Source of the DNA: Halomonas sp. JB37
Lineage (GTDB): Bacteria; Pseudomonadota; Gammaproteobacteria; Pseudomonadales; Halomonadaceae
DNA length: 64,000 bases
Assembly (NCBI RefSeq): GCF_002332255.1
Contig: NZ_NRGW01000001.1
Span: 1,488,001 to 1,552,000, forward strand
Reading direction: 5' to 3'
In this document: positions 9,262-20,584 of the stretch, in pieces
How positions within the stretch are numbered: position 1 is the first letter of the stretch
How the letters are laid out: every line of letters begins with the position of its first letter
Made by a program: the position numbers and the translations under genes
The notes under the pieces: model-generated
What the model was told of the DNA's origin: nothing
Databases searched by the model: none
The model's input: the letters and a program-made list of their open reading frames with translations, nothing else

Positions 9262-10323
9262 CTATGGCTGACTAGCGGATGTCGTCGGTGGTGTCAGCTT
9301 ATCCAGTGGCCAGCGGGGGGTTGCTTGCATCATTCCTTGGATATCATGCTCGCCTGCCGCCAGCCGCTGAGCACCGACGTAGGCAATCATGGCGCCATTG
9401 TCAGTACAGAATCGTCCACGTGGATAGTAGGCGCGCGCCTGGCGTTTTTCACACTCGGCTTGAAGCCGTTCACGCAGCCGCTGATTAGCACTCACACCGC
9501 CCGCCACTACTAGGCGCTTAAGGCCCGTTTGATCCAGCGCGCGGCGGCATTTAATGACCAGCGTATCAACAACGGCTTCTTCAAAGGCCCGGGCTACGTC
9601 GGCGCGCGCTTGATCATCGAGCTCGCTGGCGTCGTTTAACTGGCGAATGGCCGTCATGGTATGCGTTTTTAAGCCTGAAAAACTGAAGTCTAGCCCTGGG
9701 CGATCCGTCATTGGGCGCGGAAAGCGAAAGCGTTTGGGATTGCCCTTTTCCGCTAACTTGGCTACCTCGGGACCGCCAGGGTAGGTGAGGCCAAGCATTT
9801 TGGCCGCTTTGTCAAAGGCTTCACCGGCCGCATCATCTACTGACTCGCCAAGCAGTTGATAGCAACCTAGCCCCTGCACTTCGACCAGCTGGGTATGGCC
9901 GCCAGATACCAAGAGAGCGACGAATGGAAACTTGGGCGGGTGCTCCTCCAGCATCGGTGCCAGCAGGTGCCCCTCCATATGATGCACGCCAAGCACCGGA
10001 ATATTTAAGGCGCGCGCCATGCCGTGAGCCGTGCTGGCACCGACCATCAGTGCGCCGACAAGGCCCGGGCCTGCGGTATAGGTGATACCGTCCAAATCAT
10101 TGCGCGTCAGTTTGGCATCGCTCAGCACTTGCTCAATCAGCGGCAGCAGTTTGCGCGTGTGGTCTCTCGACGCGAGTTCGGGCACGACGCCACCAAACTC
10201 AGCGTGCATGGCGATCTGGCTATACAGCGCATCGGCGAGCAGCCCCTGGCCACCTGTTTTCGACGTGTCATATAGTGCGACGCCAGTTTCGTCGCAGGAC
10301 GTTTCAATGCCCAGTACGCGCAT
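9262..10323 (-). CDS. tsaD: tRNA N6-threonylcarbamoyladenosine transferase TsaD
   Basis: TsaD transfers the threonylcarbamoyl group to A37 of ANN-decoding tRNAs, with TsaB and TsaE. The protein begins [14 protein letters not shown], has the iron-binding HMEGH motif, LVSGGHTQL, the segment DFSFSGLKT and [14 protein letters not shown]. Its 353 residues are slightly longer than the family norm of about 337. It is divergent from rpsU, the classic tsaD/rpsU head-to-head arrangement in gammaproteobacteria. Confidence 0.96.
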   Translation of the reverse strand: MRVLGIETSCDETGVALYDTSKTGGQGLLADALYSQIAMHAEFGGVVPELASRDHTRKLLPLIEQVLSDAKLTRNDLDGITYTAGPGLVGALMVGASTAHGMARALNIPVLGVHHMEGHLLAPMLEEHPPKFPFVALLVSGGHTQLVEVQGLGCYQLLGESVDDAAGEAFDKAAKMLGLTYPGGPEVAKLAEKGNPKRFRFPRPMTDRPGLDFSFSGLKTHTMTAIRQLNDASELDDQARADVARAFEEAVVDTLVIKCRRALDQTGLKRLVVAGGVSANQRLRERLQAECEKRQARAYYPRGRFCTDNGAMIAYVGAQRLAAGEHDIQGMMQATPRWPLDKLTPPTTSASQP

Positions 10324-10406
10324 AAAAAGGGACTCTTTGTCGGTATGAAGGTAAAAAATGATGAGAGCGCTAGTTTAGCATTGTCGCTGCGGACGGGCGT
10401 AAGCAT

Positions 10407-10435
10407 TTGCAAAGATAGCCAGCGGCGACTAGACT
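10407..10435 (+). promoter_or_regulatory. Predicted sigma-70 promoter for rpsU-dnaG-rpoD
   Basis: TTGCAA (10407-10412) and TAGACT (10430-10435) are separated by 17 bases in the tsaD/rpsU intergenic region, about 115 bases before the rpsU start. This is a pattern match only; no transcript start is known. Confidence 0.45.
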
Positions 10436-10548
10436 ACTGTGCGCTGTAAAACTGGGTCGTGCACTGTGTTCTTGATTGCGATGTAAATCGCTATTTTCGC
10501 TGTGTACGTACTATCCGAACTCAAAATTTTAAGGTAGGTGAGTGCTTA

Positions 10549-10764
10549 ATGCCTTCTGTAAAAGTACGTGATAACGAGCCGTTTGACGTCGCCCTGCGTC
10601 GCTTCAAGCGTTCTTGCGAAAAAGCTGGCGTTCTTTCTGAAGTACGTCGTCGCGAGCAATATGAGAAGCCGACTGCTGAGCGTAAACGTAAAGCGGCAGC
10701 TGCCGTGAAGCGTCACGCTAAGAAAGTCCAGCGTGAAACTAAGCGTTTCGAACGGCTCTATTGA
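10549..10764 (+). CDS. rpsU: 30S ribosomal protein bS21
   Basis: A 71-residue highly basic protein starting [26 protein letters not shown], the bS21 signature, and ending in KRFERLY. bS21 binds the small subunit near the anti-Shine-Dalgarno region and helps initiation. ATG 10549 is preceded by AGGTAGGTGAG; the longer frame back to 10459 is not supported by the family. It is the first gene of the macromolecular synthesis operon with dnaG and rpoD. Confidence 0.97.
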   Translation: MPSVKVRDNEPFDVALRRFKRSCEKAGVLSEVRRREQYEKPTAERKRKAAAAVKRHAKKVQRETKRFERLY

Positions 10765-10819
10765 TCCGTACCCGAGGGGGCCGGAGCAGTTAGCTGGTCG
10801 TCTCAAGAGGGATGCCAAG

Positions 10820-10848
10820 CGGCCGCCACTAGGTGGCCGTTTGTTTTT
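10820..10848 (+). terminator. Intrinsic terminator between rpsU and dnaG
   Basis: An 8-bp stem (CGGCCGCC / GGTGGCCG, one G-T pair) with an ACTA loop is followed by TTTGTTTTT. E. coli has a terminator at the same place, which keeps dnaG expression far below rpsU. Confidence 0.8.
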
Positions 10849-10999
10849 CGGCATATTTAATGCCGTTCAAGTCCAACGCTGTTTAAGGTGATCTGGCAGT
10901 GGGTCTGATGACCCTAAGCAGTGTCTTAAAAGCTCTGTCTGAAATGCTCTGTCTCTAATGTCAGCGAATCAGCGCGATGCGCGAGGATGCCCGTAGTTC

Positions 11000-12862
11000 A
11001 TGGCAGGCCAAATTCCACAGCGTTTTATTGATGACCTGTTAGGCCGCGTCGATGTGGTCGAGGTGGTCGGTGAGCGTGTGCAGCTTAAAAAGGCCGGCCG
11101 TAACTATTCTGGGCTCTGTCCCTTCCATCAAGAGAAAACGCCATCATTTACGGTCAGTGCGGATAAGCAGTTTTATCACTGCTTTGGCTGCGGAGCCAAT
11201 GGTAATGCACTACGCTTCTTGATGGAGTACGACAAGTTACCGTTTCCCGAGGCCATAGAGCAGCTAGCGGGGCGTTTGGGTATTGAGGTGCCCCGCGAGG
11301 GGGCTGATGATCCGCATGCTCAGCAGCGTGAAAAAAAGCGTAAAGAGGGCGTTAACCTGCTTGAACTCGCCGCGAGTTTTTATCGCGAGCGATTGAAAAT
11401 GCAGGAAGGTAAGTCGGCCCAGCGTTACTTGTTGGATCGTGGGCTCTCGGACGATGTAATCAAGACTTATGGTATTGGCTATGCCCCGGCGGGATGGGAG
11501 GCGCTCAAGCAGCACCTCAGCGAGCGTGGAATTGGTGAGCCTGTTCAGGTGGAATACGGCCTGCTGATTCATCGTGAAGATACTGGGCGTACCTACGATC
11601 GTTTCCGCGACCGGGTGATGTTCCCGATTAGGGATTTGCGCGGGCGAACCATTGCTTTCGGCGGCAGGGTCATGGGCGATGATCAGCCCAAGTACCTCAA
11701 CTCGCCTGAAACGCCGGTGTTCCATAAAGGCCGCGAGCTGTACGGTTTGTTTGAGGCGCGTCAGGCATCGAACAAGCTCGAGCAGCTGGTGATCGTCGAG
11801 GGCTACATGGACGTGGTGGCGCTGGCGCAGTACGACATCCATAACGCCGTGGCAACGTTGGGCACTGCTACCACCGAAGATCATTTGACTCGCCTGTTTC
11901 GGCTGGTGAGCCGCGTGGTGTTTTGTTTCGATGGTGATCGCGCCGGCCGCCAGGCAGCTAGCCGGGCGTTGGAAACGGCGCTGCCGCAAATGCTCGATGG
12001 CCGTGAAGCGCGCTTTTTGTTTTTGCCAGAAGGTGATGACCCGGACTCGTTAGTACGTCGCGAAGGCACGCAGGCATTCCAAGATCGCGTGACCTGTGCC
12101 ATGCCGCTGTCGGAGTTTTTGTTCGAACAGGCGGCTCAGGGGCGTGACTTAAATACGGTCGAAGGGCGCGAGCGATTTGCCAGTCAAGTGCTGGAAGCAT
12201 TGAACAAAGTGCCCGAAGGGATGCTCAAATCGTTACTGCTTGAGTCGTTGGCCCAGCGCAGCGGGTTGGCCCAAGAGCAGCTGAAAGTGTTGCTCGAAAA
12301 GCGCGCTCAAGCGGCCCAGCAGCATGCGTTGCAGAAAGCACCGCCTGTTGATCCGTCGGAAGCCGAATCAGTGTCATCAGCTGTGCCGAATGTTTCACAT
12401 GCTGCGCCTGATCGATCATCGCGCTCACGCTCTCAGGCGCTTTCGCCCGTGGGGCGTGTGGTGCAGCTGTTGCTGCACGAGCCTAGTTTGGTAGGCGCGT
12501 TACCGGATCATTTGGATTGGCTGCCTGACGACGATGATGATGCGCCGCTATGCCAAGAGCTGATTACGCTGCTCAAGGCGGGGCGCTATCGCAGTCCGCA
12601 GGTGGTATTGGCACATTTTCAGGGTAGTCAGCAGGGGCAGGCGTTGGCTGCCTTCGCTAAGCGAGATTTGTTAATCGCAAAAGCGGATCGAGAGGCCGAG
12701 CTGAATGGCTTGGTAGAGCACTTGCAGTACGTTCATCGCCAGCGTTCTCCGCAGGAGGAGTACGAGGCGTTGCTGGCGCAGGAGCGCGCCGGGCAAAAGC
12801 TAGATAAGGAGCAGCGCCAGCGTTTGGCAAGCTTGATAATGGAGCTTGCGCAGCGCCAATAA
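11000..12862 (+). CDS. dnaG: DNA primase DnaG
   Basis: DnaG makes RNA primers at the replication fork. The 620-residue protein has the N-terminal CHC2 zinc ribbon (CPFHQEKTPSF...FYHCFGCG, about residues 40-65), the central TOPRIM core (FGGRVMGDDQPKYLNSPET, VIVEGYMDVVAL, FCFDGDRAGRQAA) and a C-terminal helicase-binding region after a Ser/Ala/Pro-rich linker near residues 445-480. It follows rpsU after the terminator and precedes rpoD. The start MAGQIPQRFIDDLL matches the family. Confidence 0.97.
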   Translation: MAGQIPQRFIDDLLGRVDVVEVVGERVQLKKAGRNYSGLCPFHQEKTPSFTVSADKQFYHCFGCGANGNALRFLMEYDKLPFPEAIEQLAGRLGIEVPREGADDPHAQQREKKRKEGVNLLELAASFYRERLKMQEGKSAQRYLLDRGLSDDVIKTYGIGYAPAGWEALKQHLSERGIGEPVQVEYGLLIHREDTGRTYDRFRDRVMFPIRDLRGRTIAFGGRVMGDDQPKYLNSPETPVFHKGRELYGLFEARQASNKLEQLVIVEGYMDVVALAQYDIHNAVATLGTATTEDHLTRLFRLVSRVVFCFDGDRAGRQAASRALETALPQMLDGREARFLFLPEGDDPDSLVRREGTQAFQDRVTCAMPLSEFLFEQAAQGRDLNTVEGRERFASQVLEALNKVPEGMLKSLLLESLAQRSGLAQEQLKVLLEKRAQAAQQHALQKAPPVDPSEAESVSSAVPNVSHAAPDRSSRSRSQALSPVGRVVQLLLHEPSLVGALPDHLDWLPDDDDDAPLCQELITLLKAGRYRSPQVVLAHFQGSQQGQALAAFAKRDLLIAKADREAELNGLVEHLQYVHRQRSPQEEYEALLAQERAGQKLDKEQRQRLASLIMELAQRQ

Positions 12863-12987
12863 GGCGGTGTTTTAAGCGATAGGGGTTGAATTCTTACCGT
12901 TTCAGCACCAGATATGAGGTCAGCCACTTAGCGCTGGCCTAACCAAACAACCTAACACACCTGAATGGTTGCGCAAATACGTTTTGC

Positions 12988-13017
12988 TGGAAAAAAACCG
13001 GCTATTTACGCTATACT
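12988..13017 (+). promoter_or_regulatory. Possible promoter ahead of rpoD
   Basis: A good -10 box TATACT (13012-13017) lies about 70 bases before rpoD. The best -35 candidate is TGGAAA (12988-12993) at 18 bases, which is weak. A separate rpoD promoter is known in E. coli; the assignment here is tentative. Confidence 0.35.
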
Positions 13018-13088
13018 ACGTCGCTTGTTGAGTTTAATCGATTCAGCGCTCCAGGTGTTTCATTCTTCTTCGTCGAGATAGGGTTTCT

Positions 13089-14933
13089 ATGGCTGGAAAT
13101 GCGCAGCAGCAGACACGTCTGAAGGAGTTGATCGCACGCGGCAAGGAACAGGGTTACCTGACCTATGCCGAGGTCAACGACCATCTACCCGAGGATATTG
13201 CCGACCCGGATCAAGTGGAAGAAATCATTGGCATGATCAACGACATGGGTATAAGTGTCGCTGAAGAAGCGCCTGATGAAGACACCTTGATGATGTCGGA
13301 TCATTCCGCGGACGAGTCCGCTGCGGAAGAAGCCGTAGCCGCGCTCGCCGCGGTGGATAGCGACGTGGGCCGCACCACTGACCCAGTGCGCATGTATATG
13401 CGCGAGATGGGTACGGTTGAGCTTTTGACCCGCGAGGGCGAAATTGCAATCGCCAAGCGGATCGAAGAGGGTACCCGTGAAGTGATGTCGTCCCTGGCAT
13501 ATTTGCCGGGTGCCGTCGCCTCTATTCTGAATGCCTACGATGCTACCCAGGATGAAGAAGCGCCTGGGCGACTTTCGGACCTGTTTTCTGGCTTCATCGA
13601 CCCTGATGAAGGTATTCCTGGCGTTGCCGAAGCCGAAGTGCCTGAGCCTGAGCCCGAGCCCGAAATTGAAGAGGGTGCCGAAGGCGAGGATGAGGACGAC
13701 GATTCTACGGCCAGCGAAGGCGGTCCGGACCCTGAAGAAGCGCGTGCGCGTTTTGAGCAGATCCGTGAGCAGAATGCCCTCGTTGAAGCCGCTTTTACTA
13801 AGCATGGCCGCGGTAGCGCCGAGCTGAAATCAGAGCAGACGCGTTTGGCAGTACTGTTTTCACCGATCAAGCTGGTACCTAAGCACTTTGAGCGCCTAGT
13901 GGGCCAAGTGCGTATCAGCGTTGAGCAGGTGCGCGCCCAAGAAAAAGCGGTGATGCAGCTGTGTGTGAAAAAAGCCAAGGTGCCGCGTAAAACGTTTATC
14001 AAGTCGTTTCCTGGTAACGAGTCGCGTAAGGCGTGGCTAGATGACTTTCAGGCAGCGCAGAGCAAGTACGCTGATCGCCTTGAGCCACTGCGCGCCGATA
14101 TTGCACGTGCTCAGCGCAAAATCGCCTTTGAAGAGGACATGGTGCAACTTTCCGTTGCCGACCTTAAAGAGGTGAACCGCAAGCTCTCTATTGGTGAGGC
14201 AAAAGCTCGTCGCGCTAAGAAAGAGATGGTTGAGGCCAACCTGCGCTTGGTGATCTCGATTGCTAAGAAGTATACCAACCGTGGTTTGCAGTTCTTGGAT
14301 TTGATCCAAGAAGGCAATATCGGCTTGATGAAAGCGGTCGATAAGTTCGAATATCGCCGCGGTTATAAGTTCTCGACCTACGCCACGTGGTGGATTCGTC
14401 AGGCGATTACTCGTTCAATTGCCGACCAGGCACGCACTATTCGTATTCCGGTGCATATGATTGAAACGATTAACAAGCTTAATCGCGTGTCGCGTCAGAT
14501 GCTGCAGGAAATGGGCCGTGAACCGACGCCGGAAGAGCTTGGCGAACGCTTAGAAATGCCGGAAGAGAAGGTGCGCAAGGTCCTGAAAATCGCTAAAGAG
14601 CCGATCTCCATGGAGACGCCGATTGGTGACGATGATGACTCGCATCTGGGCGACTTTATCGAAGACGGCACTATGCTGCTGCCTATCGATATGGCAACCG
14701 GTGAAGGCTTGATCGAAGCGACCCGCAACGTGCTAGGTGGCTTGACCGCCCGCGAAGCAAAAGTGCTGCGCATGCGTTTTGGTATTGATATGAATACCGA
14801 TCATACGCTTGAAGAGGTTGGCAAACAGTTTGATGTAACGCGTGAGCGAATTCGTCAGATTGAGGCCAAGGCGCTGCGCAAGCTGCGCCATCCTAGCCGC
14901 TCTGAGCCGCTGCGTTCATTCCTCGATGAGTGA
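13089..14933 (+). CDS. rpoD: RNA polymerase primary sigma factor RpoD (sigma-70)
   Basis: This housekeeping sigma factor directs RNA polymerase to most promoters. The 614-residue protein has region 1.1 at the N-terminus, region 1.2 ([29 protein letters not shown] begins it), a long very acidic non-conserved region around residues 170-225 rich in Glu-Pro, region 2 ([46 protein letters not shown]), region 3, and region 4 with the [32 protein letters not shown]. It is the last gene of the operon and is followed by a strong terminator. Confidence 0.97.
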   Translation: MAGNAQQQTRLKELIARGKEQGYLTYAEVNDHLPEDIADPDQVEEIIGMINDMGISVAEEAPDEDTLMMSDHSADESAAEEAVAALAAVDSDVGRTTDPVRMYMREMGTVELLTREGEIAIAKRIEEGTREVMSSLAYLPGAVASILNAYDATQDEEAPGRLSDLFSGFIDPDEGIPGVAEAEVPEPEPEPEIEEGAEGEDEDDDSTASEGGPDPEEARARFEQIREQNALVEAAFTKHGRGSAELKSEQTRLAVLFSPIKLVPKHFERLVGQVRISVEQVRAQEKAVMQLCVKKAKVPRKTFIKSFPGNESRKAWLDDFQAAQSKYADRLEPLRADIARAQRKIAFEEDMVQLSVADLKEVNRKLSIGEAKARRAKKEMVEANLRLVISIAKKYTNRGLQFLDLIQEGNIGLMKAVDKFEYRRGYKFSTYATWWIRQAITRSIADQARTIRIPVHMIETINKLNRVSRQMLQEMGREPTPEELGERLEMPEEKVRKVLKIAKEPISMETPIGDDDDSHLGDFIEDGTMLLPIDMATGEGLIEATRNVLGGLTAREAKVLRMRFGIDMNTDHTLEEVGKQFDVTRERIRQIEAKALRKLRHPSRSEPLRSFLDE

Positions 14934-14970
14934 AGGTCAATAAGCGCTAAGTAGCCGTTAAGATAAAAAA

Positions 14971-15000
14971 GCCCGGCGTTCAATGAACGCCGGGCTTTTT
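14971..15000 (+). terminator. Bidirectional intrinsic terminator after rpoD
   Basis: GCCCGGCGTT and AACGCCGGGC form a perfect 10-bp stem, extendable inwards, followed by TTTTT. A run of A on the other side gives it a U-tract for the minus strand as well, so it also closes the convergent gene remnant at 15,021. Confidence 0.9.
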
Positions 15001-15020
15001 GCGTTCTATCGTCTAAGCGC

Positions 15021-15176
15021 TTACAGCGTGTAATAGGTGGCTGAGCCGGGGCCAACGGGCAGGCCTAACAAGAACACCCAGACAAAGAACAGCAGACTCC
15101 AGCCAATCAGCATAAAGAGCGTATAGGGCAGCATGATGGCGATCAGTGTTCCGATACCTGAGTCTTTACGATAGCG
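15021..15176 (-). pseudogene. Remnant 3' end of an AbgT-family transporter gene
   Basis: The last 51 residues of this minus-strand frame read like the C-terminus of AbgT/MtrF p-aminobenzoyl-glutamate transporters: RYRKDSGIGTLIA, MLPYTLFMLIGW, then a membrane helix and LGLPVGPGSATYY. A whole AbgT protein has about 500 residues. Upstream (15,177-15,335) the frame loses any such similarity and contains a terminator hairpin, so the rest of the gene has been deleted. It is unlikely to be expressed as a functional carrier. Confidence 0.7.
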
Positions 15177-15210
15177 TGCCGCAAATGGCTTTTTGCATGA
15201 CGAGATTTGA

Positions 15211-15249
15211 AAAATGAAACGCCGCCTTGGAAAGCCCAAGGCGGCGTTT
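15211..15249 (-). terminator. Intrinsic terminator for the 15,271-15,918 membrane protein gene
   Basis: A perfect 14-bp inverted repeat (15217-15230 and 15236-15249) with a 5-base loop. On the minus strand it is followed by a T-rich run. Confidence 0.8.
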
Positions 15250-15270
15250 AGAAGCCTAGGAAGGAAGCTG

Positions 15271-15918
15271 TTAGTTGGACACGTGGCGCGCTTTATAAAT
15301 GCGGCGAGCAAGCAGAAGTAGCTCAAGCGTGGCAAATAAAATTAAGCTGTAACCTAGCAGCTCCACTACTTCTTCTGCTATGTCTTTGATGTCACGAAGA
15401 TAATTATCTTCGAGTACGGCGCGCCAAAAAATTTGCCGCCCATAGAGGCGTGAAAAAACGTAAGTGGTGAGTAACCCAGCGGCAAACAGCCCGAAGGAAA
15501 ACGTGTTGCTGTAGTAAATGAACTCTTCCATAAAGCGGCGGCGTTGAATGACCACCCACGCAATAGCAGGGATGGCGATGAGCGATACCAGAACTTTCCA
15601 CGCATCGTGTCCAACGTATTTATCAAAAAAATAATCTTGCTCGCGCACCAGCGAAGCCGCAATAAATGCGAACAAAAGCAGCGTCACCGTTGGCCATACT
15701 TTTAGCACCTGGCGTACGTAAAGCAACATCAGGCAGCAGGCCACCAGAATAATCGTTTGCGTAAACTCGGTGAATCCCAGCTCGGTAAAACGCACCGACG
15801 GTAGATATATGGCTTCTAGATAAGCGCCTTGAGCGATGGCGCCAATAAACAACACATAAAGGGTCGCACGTAGCAGGGTCGTACGAAAACAGATGGGCAA
15901 AGCGGGAAGGGAAGACAT
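15271..15918 (-). CDS. Polytopic inner-membrane protein of unknown function
   Basis: A 215-residue protein with about six hydrophobic segments, roughly at residues 15-33, 52-70, 77-93, 108-126, 142-160 and 187-205, and a basic C-terminus (RRIYKARHVSN). I do not recognise a family. It is a single-gene unit: its own terminator lies downstream, and it is divergent from sdaA with about 180 bases between the starts. Confidence 0.7.
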   Translation of the reverse strand: MSSLPALPICFRTTLLRATLYVLFIGAIAQGAYLEAIYLPSVRFTELGFTEFTQTIILVACCLMLLYVRQVLKVWPTVTLLLFAFIAASLVREQDYFFDKYVGHDAWKVLVSLIAIPAIAWVVIQRRRFMEEFIYYSNTFSFGLFAAGLLTTYVFSRLYGRQIFWRAVLEDNYLRDIKDIAEEVVELLGYSLILFATLELLLLARRIYKARHVSN

Positions 15919-16099
15919 ACGACATCCTTATCTAGAAGAAGCGCCTTTGCAAAACAAACATGCATAGTTGAATGTTCATTATATCGTCACACTTATTTGC
16001 TTGCACGTCGGTATTGCGGTTAATCACTCGACGTTTTGTGGTTTGCCCTGCACAGTACCTCACAGGTAAGCAATAACACCCTTGCGAGGCGTATCAGCT

Positions 16100-17470
16100 A
16101 TGGCTATCAGTGTATTTGATCTTTTCCGAATTGGTATTGGTCCTTCAAGCTCACATACCGTAGGCCCTATGCGTGCAGCGCGAGATTTTGCCTTAACACT
16201 GAGTAAACAAACCGTCGTGACTCGGCTCGCTGTTAGGCTGCACGGATCGTTGGCTGCTACCGGAATAGGCCATGGTACAGATCGCGCCGTTATTATGGGG
16301 TTGATGGGAGAAGTGCCTGAAAGCATTGATCCTGACAGCATTGATGTGCGGCTTAACGCTATCGATGAAGGGGCCCTTCTGATACTTGCGAACGGGCAGC
16401 AGGTCACTTTCTCGCGCGCCGATGATGTGCAATGGGATGAGGCCTGCCTGCCATTTCATCCTAACGCCATGGTCTTAAGCGCTTACTGCGATGACGCGCT
16501 GGTAGCGACTAATACGTTTTATTCCCTAGGCGGCGGCTTTTATGTCGATCAGGCGAAAGCGGATCAAGGTGAGGTCGGCGAAGACAGCACAGCGCTGACT
16601 TATCCTTTTAATACGGCCGCTGAGTTGCTTGGCCTGTGTCAGCAGCACCAGCTGCGCATTAGCCAGCTAATGCTCGCGAACGAAAAAGCCTGGCGTAGCG
16701 AAGCGGCTATTCGTGAGGAGCTGCTCAGTATTTGGCATGCTATGAGTGACAGCATCGAGAATGGCTTGCGTGCGACAGGGCATTTGCCGGGTGGCCTAAA
16801 TGTGCGCCGGCGTGCGCAGCTACTGCATCAGCAGTTGCTGCATCCGCCTGAAAACCAGCGTCTGATTGTATCGAGCTTTACGGTGATGGATTGGGTCAAC
16901 GTCTTTGCGCTGGCGGTGAACGAAGAGAACGCTGCCGGGCGGCGTATGGTCACCGCGCCCACCAACGGTGCGGCAGGCATTGTACCCGCTGTGTTGGCGT
17001 ACTATTTGAAATTTGAGCCCGAGGCCAGTGAGGCTGACGTAGTGGACTTCCTGCTCACCGCCGGCGCCGTGGGTATTTTGTGCAAAAAGAACGCCTCAAT
17101 TTCCGGTGCTGAGGTTGGCTGCCAAGGCGAAGTAGGCTCAGCCTGCACCATGGCCGCTGCCGGGCTTGCTGAAGTGCTGGGTGGCTCCCCTGGGCAGGTG
17201 GAAAATGCCGCAGAGATCGGCTTGGAGCATAATCTTGGCTTAACCTGCGACCCGGTGGGTGGGTTGGTGCAAGTGCCCTGCATTGAGCGCAATGCGATAG
17301 CGTCCGTCAAGGCGATCAACGCTGCGCGTATGGCGATGCACGGCGATGGTGAGCACTTTATATCGCTCGATAAAGTGATCCGCACGATGCGCGATACGGG
17401 CCGTGATATGCAGGACAAATATAAAGAAACGTCTAAAGGCGGGCTCGCGGTTAACGCGATTGAGTGTTAA
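16100..17470 (+). CDS. sdaA: L-serine ammonia-lyase (L-serine dehydratase), iron-sulphur type
   Basis: The enzyme deaminates L-serine to pyruvate and ammonia using an oxygen-sensitive 4Fe-4S cluster. The single chain has the beta domain ([21 protein letters not shown] at the start) and the alpha domain ([56 protein letters not shown]), including the Cys expected to hold the cluster. ATG 16100 gives 456 residues, the family size; the frame is open to 16082. The stop overlaps the LysR stop on the other strand. Confidence 0.94.
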   Translation: MAISVFDLFRIGIGPSSSHTVGPMRAARDFALTLSKQTVVTRLAVRLHGSLAATGIGHGTDRAVIMGLMGEVPESIDPDSIDVRLNAIDEGALLILANGQQVTFSRADDVQWDEACLPFHPNAMVLSAYCDDALVATNTFYSLGGGFYVDQAKADQGEVGEDSTALTYPFNTAAELLGLCQQHQLRISQLMLANEKAWRSEAAIREELLSIWHAMSDSIENGLRATGHLPGGLNVRRRAQLLHQQLLHPPENQRLIVSSFTVMDWVNVFALAVNEENAAGRRMVTAPTNGAAGIVPAVLAYYLKFEPEASEADVVDFLLTAGAVGILCKKNASISGAEVGCQGEVGSACTMAAAGLAEVLGGSPGQVENAAEIGLEHNLGLTCDPVGGLVQVPCIERNAIASVKAINAARMAMHGDGEHFISLDKVIRTMRDTGRDMQDKYKETSKGGLAVNAIEC

Positions 17471-18363
17471 ATAGCTGCATGGCGTTGCAGCGTAGTGTCG
17501 ATATTGGCCACCAGATAATCAACCATTTGGCGGATCTTCGGCGATAGGTGACGATGGCGGGGATACACCGCCCATACCGCGGTATCGTGGTGTTGAAAAG
17601 GCTCAAGCACCGCTATCAGTTCGCCGCTGGCAAGGTAAGGTGTAACGTAATAGTCGGGTAGCTGGGCAAGCCCCAGTCCCTTGCGGGCAGCATCAAGTAG
17701 GGCGGGGCCGGAGTTGCCTGTCCAGCAGCCTTCTATGCGCACTTCGCGGCGCTGGCCGTTCATATCAAATAGCCAGTTAGGCCGCGAGCCAATCAGACAG
17801 CGGTGCTGACTTAGCTCCCCCAGTGTGTGAGGGCGAGGTGCTTGGCGAAAATATCCCTTAGAGCCGACGATATATTCGCGCCGGTCGCACAGGCGCCTAG
17901 CGATCAAGCTAGAGTCCTTTAATACCCCCATCCGAATCGCAATATCGTACCCCTCATCAATTAGCTCGACCGGGCGGTTAGTAAAGTGCATGTGAATGTC
18001 GAGCTGTGGATGTAGGCGTTGAAAATCATTGACGAGTGGGGCGATAAAGCGCTCGCCGAAGGTAGTGGCTGAGGTGAGTTTAAGTAGCCCGTTAGGCGTG
18101 GCCTGGAGTTCGCTAATCGCTTGCTCGGCATCGCGTAGCCCATCAAACAGATGACGACAGTGGTCAACGTAGATAGCCCCCGCATCGGTCAAGCGAATTT
18201 GCCGCGTGGTGCGATACAGTAGCTGTACGCCCAGCTGGTTTTCTAGCTGGCTGACTAAGCGGCTGATGTGTGAGGTCGACACGTTTAGATACCGAGCAGC
18301 GGCAGAAAATGTGCCCAATCGCACTACTTCCACAAATGCTTCGATGCGATTCCAGTGCTGCAT
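17467..18363 (-). CDS. LysR-family transcriptional regulator, divergent from frmA
   Basis: A 298-residue LysR protein: N-terminal winged HTH ([45 protein letters not shown] begins at about residue 10) and a periplasmic-binding-protein-like effector domain (residues about 90-290). It is divergently placed with frmA, the two starts being about 160 bases apart, so it is the obvious candidate regulator of formaldehyde detoxification. That target is inferred from position only. The 3' end overlaps sdaA by four bases. Confidence 0.85.
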   Translation of the reverse strand: MQHWNRIEAFVEVVRLGTFSAAARYLNVSTSHISRLVSQLENQLGVQLLYRTTRQIRLTDAGAIYVDHCRHLFDGLRDAEQAISELQATPNGLLKLTSATTFGERFIAPLVNDFQRLHPQLDIHMHFTNRPVELIDEGYDIAIRMGVLKDSSLIARRLCDRREYIVGSKGYFRQAPRPHTLGELSQHRCLIGSRPNWLFDMNGQRREVRIEGCWTGNSGPALLDAARKGLGLAQLPDYYVTPYLASGELIAVLEPFQHHDTAVWAVYPRHRHLSPKIRQMVDYLVANIDTTLQRHAAI

Positions 18364-18521
18364 GCTATTTCCTTGCCGTAACGACGATTGTTGCTGTGTG
18401 GCAATAATCTTATGAGTATATCCCGGTTTATCAAGACCTCCCAGCTGATCTACACTGCAATCACACCAATTACGTCAAGCAGGCGGGCTTTGTCTGCTGT
18501 TGGCGATGCATTAGGAGTTAG

Positions 18522-19634
<1,113 letters not shown>

Positions 19635-19719
19635 GTATCATTACTGACACTATCGCTAGCATGTCTAAAACGCGGTGGGGGAGACCTCCCGCGTTTGCTG
19701 CATTTAGAGGAACCTGCCC

Positions 19720-20574
19720 ATGAGCATGAGTGAAACTTTAGAACTGGTGTCCGCCAACCGTAGTTTCGGTGGCTGGCATAAGCGCTACCGCCACTACTCC
19801 CGCGCGCTGGACTGCGACATGATTTTTGCGGTTTACCTACCGCCTCAGGCCGAAAATGATCGTGTGCCTATGCTTTGGTGGCTCTCTGGGCTGACGTGCA
19901 ATGATGAAAATTTCATGCAGAAGTCGGGCGCTCATCGCGTGGCAGCCGAATTAGGTATTGCTATTGTTTGCCCCGATACCAGCCCACGAGGCACTGATTT
20001 GCCCGGCGAACATGAAAGCTACGATTTAGGTTCAGGAGCGGGCTTTTACGTGAATGCAACCGAAGCGCCGTGGAAGCCTCACTATCGTATGTACGATTAT
20101 TTAGTGGAAGAGCTGCCTTCTGTTGTACGCCAACATTTTCCGGTCAACGGGCGCGAATCGATTAGCGGCCATTCTATGGGTGGGCACGGGGCGCTAATTC
20201 TTGCGTTACGTCATCCTGGGCGCTTCCGTTCAGTCTCGGCGTTTTCTCCGATCGTTAATCCGATGAACTGCCCGTGGGGCCAGCAAGCGTTTACCGCCTA
20301 TTTGGGCGAGGATCAGTCACGCTGGCGTCAGTATGATGCTTGCGAACTTGTGGCTAATGGCGCATCGCGCCAGCGTCTGTTTATCGACCAAGGTGAAGCG
20401 GATCAATTCCTGGAAGAGCAGCTGCAGCCAGAGCGTTTAGAGGCCGTTTGCGAGGAGCACGATCATCCTCTAACGCTGCGCCGTCAACCTGGCTATGATC
20501 ACAGCTACTTCTTCATTGCCTCGTTTATTGAGGACCATCTGCGCTATCATGCAGACCACCTCATGAAGCGTTAA
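19720..20574 (+). CDS. fghA: S-formylglutathione hydrolase
   Basis: This esterase hydrolyses S-formylglutathione to formate and glutathione, completing the FrmA pathway. The 284-residue alpha/beta hydrolase has WWLSGLTCNDENFMQKSGA, the nucleophile elbow GHSMGGHGA, and the Asp and His of the triad in the C-terminal part (DQGEADQFL and GYDHSYFFI). ATG 19720 is preceded by AGAGGAACC; ATG 19726 is an alternative. Confidence 0.95.
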   Translation: MSMSETLELVSANRSFGGWHKRYRHYSRALDCDMIFAVYLPPQAENDRVPMLWWLSGLTCNDENFMQKSGAHRVAAELGIAIVCPDTSPRGTDLPGEHESYDLGSGAGFYVNATEAPWKPHYRMYDYLVEELPSVVRQHFPVNGRESISGHSMGGHGALILALRHPGRFRSVSAFSPIVNPMNCPWGQQAFTAYLGEDQSRWRQYDACELVANGASRQRLFIDQGEADQFLEEQLQPERLEAVCEEHDHPLTLRRQPGYDHSYFFIASFIEDHLRYHADHLMKR

Positions 20575-20584
20575 GGATACCTGG

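Noticed and set aside
11264-11989. A 241-codon ORF antisense to dnaG
   Set aside because: The dnaG frame has full family motifs; the antisense frame is a GC-codon shadow.
13185-13805. A 206-codon ORF antisense to rpoD
   Set aside because: It mirrors the acidic region of rpoD and has no start signals or domains.
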